A DNA stretch of 43,168 nucleotides from an uncultured bacterium (lineage in GTDB: Bacteria; Patescibacteriota; Minisyncoccia; UBA6257; GWB1-50-10): NCBI GenBank assembly GCA_903827975.1, contig CAIKKG010000024.1, forward strand, positions 64,523-107,690, given 5' to 3'. This document shows, piece by piece, positions 38,848 to 43,168 of the stretch; within the stretch, counting starts at the first letter, position 1; each line of letters begins with the position of its first letter. A model generated the notes under the pieces. The model did no database searches. It worked only from the letters and a program-made list of their open reading frames with translations, and was not told the origin of the DNA. The translations under genes and the position numbers were made by a program.

Positions 38848-41800
38848 TTACTTTCCGATGTTCTGTGCAAAAATACTTAAATCCTGGATATCTACCTTAC
38901 CGTCTCCATTGAAGTCTAAACTTCCTTTTGTTGTTGGATCGGTTGATAGCCATTTTGCGAGGAAGATGCTTAAATCACTTGCATTTATTGTTCCATCACC
39001 ATTTAGGTCTGTTTGAGGAACTAGAAGATTTGTCACAATAAATGTGCGTTCTATTGAAGAGTCACTAATTTCACCACTTGTTCTTGTCTGATACGCACGT
39101 ACTGGGTGTGCACCAAATGGAAGATTAAATGTATTGAAGAGAAGTGTATATTCTCCAGTGCTTTCAGCTTTTGCTGTCTCGGTTATTTCATTTCCATCCA
39201 CACTGGCACTTATTGTCGCGCCAGGCGTTGCAAACCCTTTAATTCCTAGGAAACCACCCTTAATTACTGCGCGTTGCGTAAACCCGATTGTAGGTGGTAA
39301 GAACACATCGCGAACAATTAACTGTTGATTTACATTCACGTTATAAACCTTTGTTTGTGTTAGGCGACCATCTTTATCTATTACAGATAAAAAGTATGAC
39401 TTTATACCTGGGGTTATATCGCTGAAACGAAGCGTAAACGAACCATCTGCGCGCGCTATCGTTCCTTGGCGTACTGGTATATCACCATTTCCAGTTCCAA
39501 CAATTGTTAGTTTTGCACCAGCAAATGCTGTGCCTGAGAATACTACCGTTGAACGTACTGGGGCTGAGACAACCTGACTTCCTCCAGCTGTGACAATCGG
39601 TTGTGCGGAGAAGAGGACGTCCTGTATTGATGAGGTGTCTAATCCTGTTACTGCAGAGTCTGTAAGTGTGAGAGTCACAGTTTCTGCAACAGCATCAGTT
39701 ATTGATTTTGTTCCAACACCATTTTGTATAGTTACCACACCTCCTCCAGTTGCTGAGCCTGATACATTAAGTGTTACATTGCGATTGTATGTTGTTTGTA
39801 CATTACCATTAATATCTTCAGCGCGAACCGTGACTACTGTGCTTCCTCCAACCATAACATCAGATGGGTTTAATATTGTGAAGCGCGTTGCGACGATTGG
39901 AATGCTCGATATCGTAACAGAGTCAGACGCATCTGCAATTCCTGCTCCGCCATTTGCAGTTGGTGTTGAATCAGACACAGTTATTGTGACGATTCCGGCT
40001 GCCTCATCGTAATACCAGAAGCCTGCTGATGATGCTCCACTATTTATTGTGCGCACGCTGATTGGGGAGCCACCACTTGCCGAGCTGTAAAACGCGCTTG
40101 ATGTGCTCACAGGACTTGCGTACAGATAAACTGATTCACTTCCAGAGGTAACCAAATTTCCAAATTGGTCCTCTCGCGATACCGTGTATCCAACGCGTGT
40201 GCCGGCTGTTATATCTCCCGGATCATTCAATATATATTGTGATGTTGCGGCTGGGGTTACTACTATAGCGTCTGTTGCATCGATTATTCCTGTTGCGTTA
40301 TCAGCTGTCGGCGTTGCATCGGACGCGGTTACACCCCATGAGCCCGCCTTACCTTCGTAATACCAGAACGATGCAACTGATGAACCATTTGCGATGCCTA
40401 TTGAAGGAGAAAGAGTTCCTCCGCTTGCAGCATCATAGAATTCACTAAGTCCTCCTGTTGCATTTGAGTAAAGATAAACCGTTTCGCTTCCCGAGGTTAC
40501 AAGATTTCCATACACATCTTTTCGCGTAACGGTATATCCAGCACGTGTGCCAGCAGTTATGTCGCTCGGACTATTTAAGAAGTATTGCTTTGTGGCGCCA
40601 GGGGAGAAGATAACATCTTGTGTTGAAAGTCCAAACCCCGTTGCTGCAGAGTCTGTAAGTGTAAGTGAGACGGTTTCGGCTTTCGTATCTGTAATATTAG
40701 TCGAACCACGACCACCAGTAATTGTTACTACCACTCCATTTTGTGGGGTTGCCTGACCGGATGTATTTAGTGTTACAGAACCACTATAAGAAGTATCTAG
40801 GCTACCACTATTATTTTCTGCACGAATAAGAACGGCGATTGTGTCACCAACTACACCGTCTGTAGGATTAACGATAGTAAACTGGGATGCGATAATAGGT
40901 GCCGTGCTTACCGTTATTGAATCAGTTCCATCAATAATTCCAGTTACGCCATTTGCTGGGGAGCTGTCTGACGCTGTTATTGTCCATAGTCCAGCCTGCT
41001 CATCAAAATACCACGCAGTTGCGGATGAAGAGCCATCAGCAATCGTGACATATGTGATTACTGCACCACCCACATCCGAGTTATAAAACGCCGTTGTTCC
41101 ACCAGGAAATCCAGTAGAATTTGAGGAAAGGTACACGGTGTCAGAGCCAGTCGTTACTGTATTTCCGAATGCGTCCTGTCTCGAAATTGTATACATTATG
41201 AATGTTCCAACAGTCATATCTCCAGGATTATCAAGAATAAATTTTCCAGTTGCTCCAGGCGTGACAATTATTGAGTCGGTCGCATCTGCAATTCCTGCTC
41301 CACCATTCGCCGGAGTGCTGTCTGACGCGGTTACGGTTGTAGTGCCTGCATGTTCATCATAGTACCAGGCGTTTGCGGACGACACTCCATTTCCGATTGT
41401 TACGTACGTAATTATATTTCCATTCGTTGCTGCGTCATAAAATCGTTTCGTGCCAGCTGAATCACTAAATAGATATACTGTTGTGTCACCAGAAGTAGAG
41501 AGATTATTGAATGCGTCTTTACGTGTAATCGTATATGCAACTCGCGCGCCAGCGGTCGTTGTTGTCTCATCGTTTAAATAGAGTTGTGAAGGCGCTGCGG
41601 CTGTGACTGTTACCGCATCTACTGCATCCACAACACCACTTGCTCCATCCGCAGGAGATGTGTCTGAAACTGCTACAGTTGAATTTCCTGCAAATTCGTC
41701 ATGGTACCAGAAGGCACCAGTTGATGTACCATTTTGAATTGTTACTGTTGTGACAACATTTCCATTCGTTGCTGCATCATAAAATCGTTTCGTGCCAGCT

Positions 41801-43168
41801 GAATCACTTGAGAGGTAAAATATTTCACTACCGACAGTTTTAAGATTATTGTATTGATCTTTTCGAGTTACTAAATATGGAAGTCGCGTACCGGCAGTCA
41901 TACTTACCTGATCATTTAAAGAAAGATATTTTGTTGCACCAGCCGTAAATACAACATCTTGTGTTGATGAGGTATTAAGGCCAGTACTTGCAGTGTCTGA
42001 TAGCGATAGGTTAACAGTTTCTGCAACAGTATTTGAGATGGTTGTTGTTCCGACACCATTCTGAATATTTACCAACCCTCCTCCAGTTGCTGAGCCATCT
42101 TTTAATAATGTGACGCCATGTCCATATGTAGTCGCAACATCTCCCGAATTATTTTGCGCTTCAATTGTGACAACAATAGGGGAGTCGGTTGTTCCGTCTG
42201 TAGGATTAAGAATCACAAATTTTGTTGGCACCACTACTCCAGACTCTATTGTAAATGTCTGTGCATTTGATGCCCCTCCTCCAGGTGTTGGGCTTACTAC
42301 TGTTACAGATGCAGAGCCTACCGATGCAACGTCGCCTGAGGTAATTACTGCCGTAAGTTTAGTAGGTGATACATATGTTGTTGTGCGTGATGCTCCATTC
42401 CAATAAACCTCGGAACTTGTTATGAAGTCGGTTCCATTGACAGTTAGCGTGAATCCTCCAGTTGCAACAATTGTTGATGTTGGTGAGATCGATGTTATTA
42501 CTGGTGTTGGATTTAAAACAGAAAAATCTGTTGAGGTTGCACTACCACCACCATTTGTTACTACAATAGTTTTTGTACCAGCTGTTGCTGTGTTTGACGA
42601 GTTAAGCGTTATTGTTAACTCATTTACAGAATTAATAGTTGGGGTCTTACTTGAACCATTAAACGTTACTGCTGTGCCAGTTGCGAATCCCGTTCCTGTA
42701 ATTGTTAGTGTTGGTGTTGTTGAAAGGAGTGTTGAGGTTGGAGAAACGTTTGTGATCGTAGGAGGTGCCTGAGTTATTGTTAGGTTTGCAGAAACAAAAT
42801 TTGATATTGAATAATTAGTTCCGACAATAGCAAGTGATCCTATTGTCATTGCATATACTCCAGCGCTTTCTCCAGGATCGCGACTTAGTGTTCCTGTGAA
42901 GGTCGCACTTAGGTCAGATGATGTATATAAGAATGTTGGGTCGGTATCTCCAAAAACTTTTGTCGCAGCTTGTGCGGTGACAGTTATATTTTTTGGAGTG
43001 AGAGTCACATTGATCGCCGCACTTGTCGCAGAATTGTAATTGCTATCAGCCGCCTTTGTTGCAGTTACTGAACACGTACCAGCTGCATCACTTACATTAA
43101 GAGTTGTAGTCGCCGTGATGTTACATCCAGTTGATGAGCCAACAGAGAATGTGACAGTTCCAGTTCCA
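38848..43168 (-). CDS. Giant Ig-repeat surface protein with C-terminal dockerin (5' end cut)
   Basis: The frame is open to the window edge, so the start lies outside; 1440 codons are visible. In residue numbers counted from a GTG at 43008, the order is: an MBG-like domain (8-80), two IPT/TIG domains (82-256), a repeat B-A-A-A-B-A-A-B array (261-1137) in which A is about 115 residues (AGTR-x-YTVTR-D-x-NL...VYL...FWYYDE) and B about 100, two further Ig-like domains (1138-1330) and a type I dockerin (1331-1386) with two calcium-binding loops, DLNGDGTINASDLSIFLAKW and DFNGDGKVDIQDLSIF. It is probably secreted and held at the surface by the adjacent cohesin protein. Confidence 0.88.
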   Translation of the reverse strand, partial: GTGTVTFSVGSSTGCNITATTTLNVSDAAGTCSVTATKAADSNYNSATSAAINVTLTPKNITVTAQAATKVFGDTDPTFLYTSSDLSATFTGTLSRDPGESAGVYAMTIGSLAIVGTNYSISNFVSANLTITQAPPTITNVSPTSTLLSTTPTLTITGTGFATGTAVTFNGSSKTPTINSVNELTITLNSSNTATAGTKTIVVTNGGGSATSTDFSVLNPTPVITSISPTSTIVATGGFTLTVNGTDFITSSEVYWNGASRTTTYVSPTKLTAVITSGDVASVGSASVTVVSPTPGGGASNAQTFTIESGVVVPTKFVILNPTDGTTDSPIVVTIEAQNNSGDVATTYGHGVTLLKDGSATGGGLVNIQNGVGTTTISNTVAETVNLSLSDTASTGLNTSSTQDVVFTAGATKYLSLNDQVSMTAGTRLPYLVTRKDQYNNLKTVGSEIFYLSSDSAGTKRFYDAATNGNVVTTVTIQNGTSTGAFWYHDEFAGNSTVAVSDTSPADGASGVVDAVDAVTVTAAAPSQLYLNDETTTTAGARVAYTITRKDAFNNLSTSGDTTVYLFSDSAGTKRFYDAATNGNIITYVTIGNGVSSANAWYYDEHAGTTTVTASDSTPANGGAGIADATDSIIVTPGATGKFILDNPGDMTVGTFIMYTISRQDAFGNTVTTGSDTVYLSSNSTGFPGGTTAFYNSDVGGAVITYVTIADGSSSATAWYFDEQAGLWTITASDSSPANGVTGIIDGTDSITVSTAPIIASQFTIVNPTDGVVGDTIAVLIRAENNSGSLDTSYSGSVTLNTSGQATPQNGVVVTITGGRGSTNITDTKAETVSLTLTDSAATGFGLSTQDVIFSPGATKQYFLNSPSDITAGTRAGYTVTRKDVYGNLVTSGSETVYLYSNATGGLSEFYDAASGGTLSPSIGIANGSSVASFWYYEGKAGSWGVTASDATPTADNATGIIDATDAIVVTPAATSQYILNDPGDITAGTRVGYTVSREDQFGNLVTSGSESVYLYASPVSTSSAFYSSASGGSPISVRTINSGASSAGFWYYDEAAGIVTITVSDSTPTANGGAGIADASDSVTISSIPIVATRFTILNPSDVMVGGSTVVTVRAEDINGNVQTTYNRNVTLNVSGSATGGGVVTIQNGVGTKSITDAVAETVTLTLTDSAVTGLDTSSIQDVLFSAQPIVTAGGSQVVSAPVRSTVVFSGTAFAGAKLTIVGTGNGDIPVRQGTIARADGSFTLRFSDITPGIKSYFLSVIDKDGRLTQTKVYNVNVNQQLIVRDVFLPPTIGFTQRAVIKGGFLGIKGFATPGATISASVDGNEITETAKAESTGEYTLLFNTFNLPFGAHPVRAYQTRTSGEISDSSIERTFIVTNLLVPQTDLNGDGTINASDLSIFLAKWLSTDPTTKGSLDFNGDGKVDIQDLSIFAQNIGK
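38851..39018 (-). other. Dockerin domain coding segment
   Basis: Two EF-hand-like loops with the D-x-N-x-D-G pattern (DLNGDGT and DFNGDGK), each followed by a helix with DLSIF, about 31 residues apart. This duplicated 22-24-residue layout defines type I dockerins, which bind cohesin in a calcium-dependent way. Confidence 0.9.
39904..40593 (-). repeat. Protein repeats A4 and A5 of the surface protein
   Basis: Two tandem copies of the ~115-residue A repeat (40243-40593 and 39904-40242), each starting LN(S/D)P-D-ITAGTR and ending in IDATDAIVVT-like or IADASDSVTI. They share VTSGSE-VYLY and FWYY. Confidence 0.85.
40903..41934 (-). repeat. Protein repeats A1, A2 and A3 of the surface protein
   Basis: Three tandem ~115-residue units (41590-41934, 41248-41589, 40903-41247). 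A1 and A2 both contain SDSAGTKRFYDAATNGN. At DNA level 41416-41466 and 41758-41808 are identical in 50 of 51 positions, 342 nt apart, pointing to recent unit duplication or conversion. Confidence 0.85.

Noticed and set aside
38848-43168. CRISPR or short tandem repeat array in the surface protein gene
   Set aside because: The periodicity is about 340 nt, in frame, and is explained by protein domain repeats; no short spaced repeats are seen.

Overview
The window looks like a chromosomal segment of a Candidate Phyla Radiation bacterium (Patescibacteria, most likely the Parcubacteria/Paceibacteria side). This is inferred from small, AT-rich, tightly packed genes, a very short RnpA, many start codons placed 6-10 nt after a TATAAT-like box with no Shine-Dalgarno, an ArgRS without its HIGH motif, a membrane-anchored Clp-like ATPase, and large Ig-repeat surface proteins. 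No 16S rRNA gene is present, so the placement is not proven.

Layout. Positions 1-3548 hold the replication origin neighbourhood: yidC, rnpA and rpmH run left, dnaA and dnaN run right, and the dnaA-dnaN gap carries DnaA-box-like sites followed by a five-fold CTA DnaA-trio tract. From 3590 to 14629 nearly all genes are on the minus strand: a class A penicillin-binding protein, polA with a histidine kinase and ruvC downstream, ruvB-tsaE, and a PilB/GspE-type ATPase. A structured non-coding RNA closed by a 22-bp helix lies at about 12760-12937. From 14782 to 29000 most genes are on the plus strand: two related small lipoproteins, holA, ruvA, murE, a beta-CASP nuclease, a LOG-like protein, a transporter, an O-antigen-ligase-like protein, murB, a family 4 uracil-DNA glycosylase, the Clp-like ATPase with a small membrane partner, and a Nudix protein; rpsT is on the minus strand. 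From 29014 to 34596 the minus strand carries rplT-rpmI-infC, an unknown protein, two alkaline-phosphatase-superfamily enzymes, tmRNA (ssrA) and smpB. argS follows on the plus strand. The right end (36286-43168) is a minus-strand cluster: a giant Ig-repeat protein ending in a dockerin, a membrane-anchored cohesin protein, and two stand-alone receiver proteins.

How the parts fit. Origin, initiator, clamp, clamp-loader delta, Pol I and all three Ruv proteins lie within 18 kb. murB, murE, the PBP and the polysaccharide ligase serve the envelope. ssrA and smpB form the trans-translation pair. The most interesting candidate system is the adjacent cohesin and dockerin pair, read here as a membrane receptor for a secreted repeat protein, with receiver proteins just downstream. 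Others are the Clp-like ATPase with degenerate motifs, the structured RNA, the hairpin-rich element beside tmRNA that duplicates its 3' end, and two expression styles: leaderless housekeeping genes versus isolated, more GC-rich small genes with TTGACT promoters, long leaders and strong Shine-Dalgarno sites. Hairpin terminators separate most units. I saw no CRISPR array, transposase or rRNA gene.
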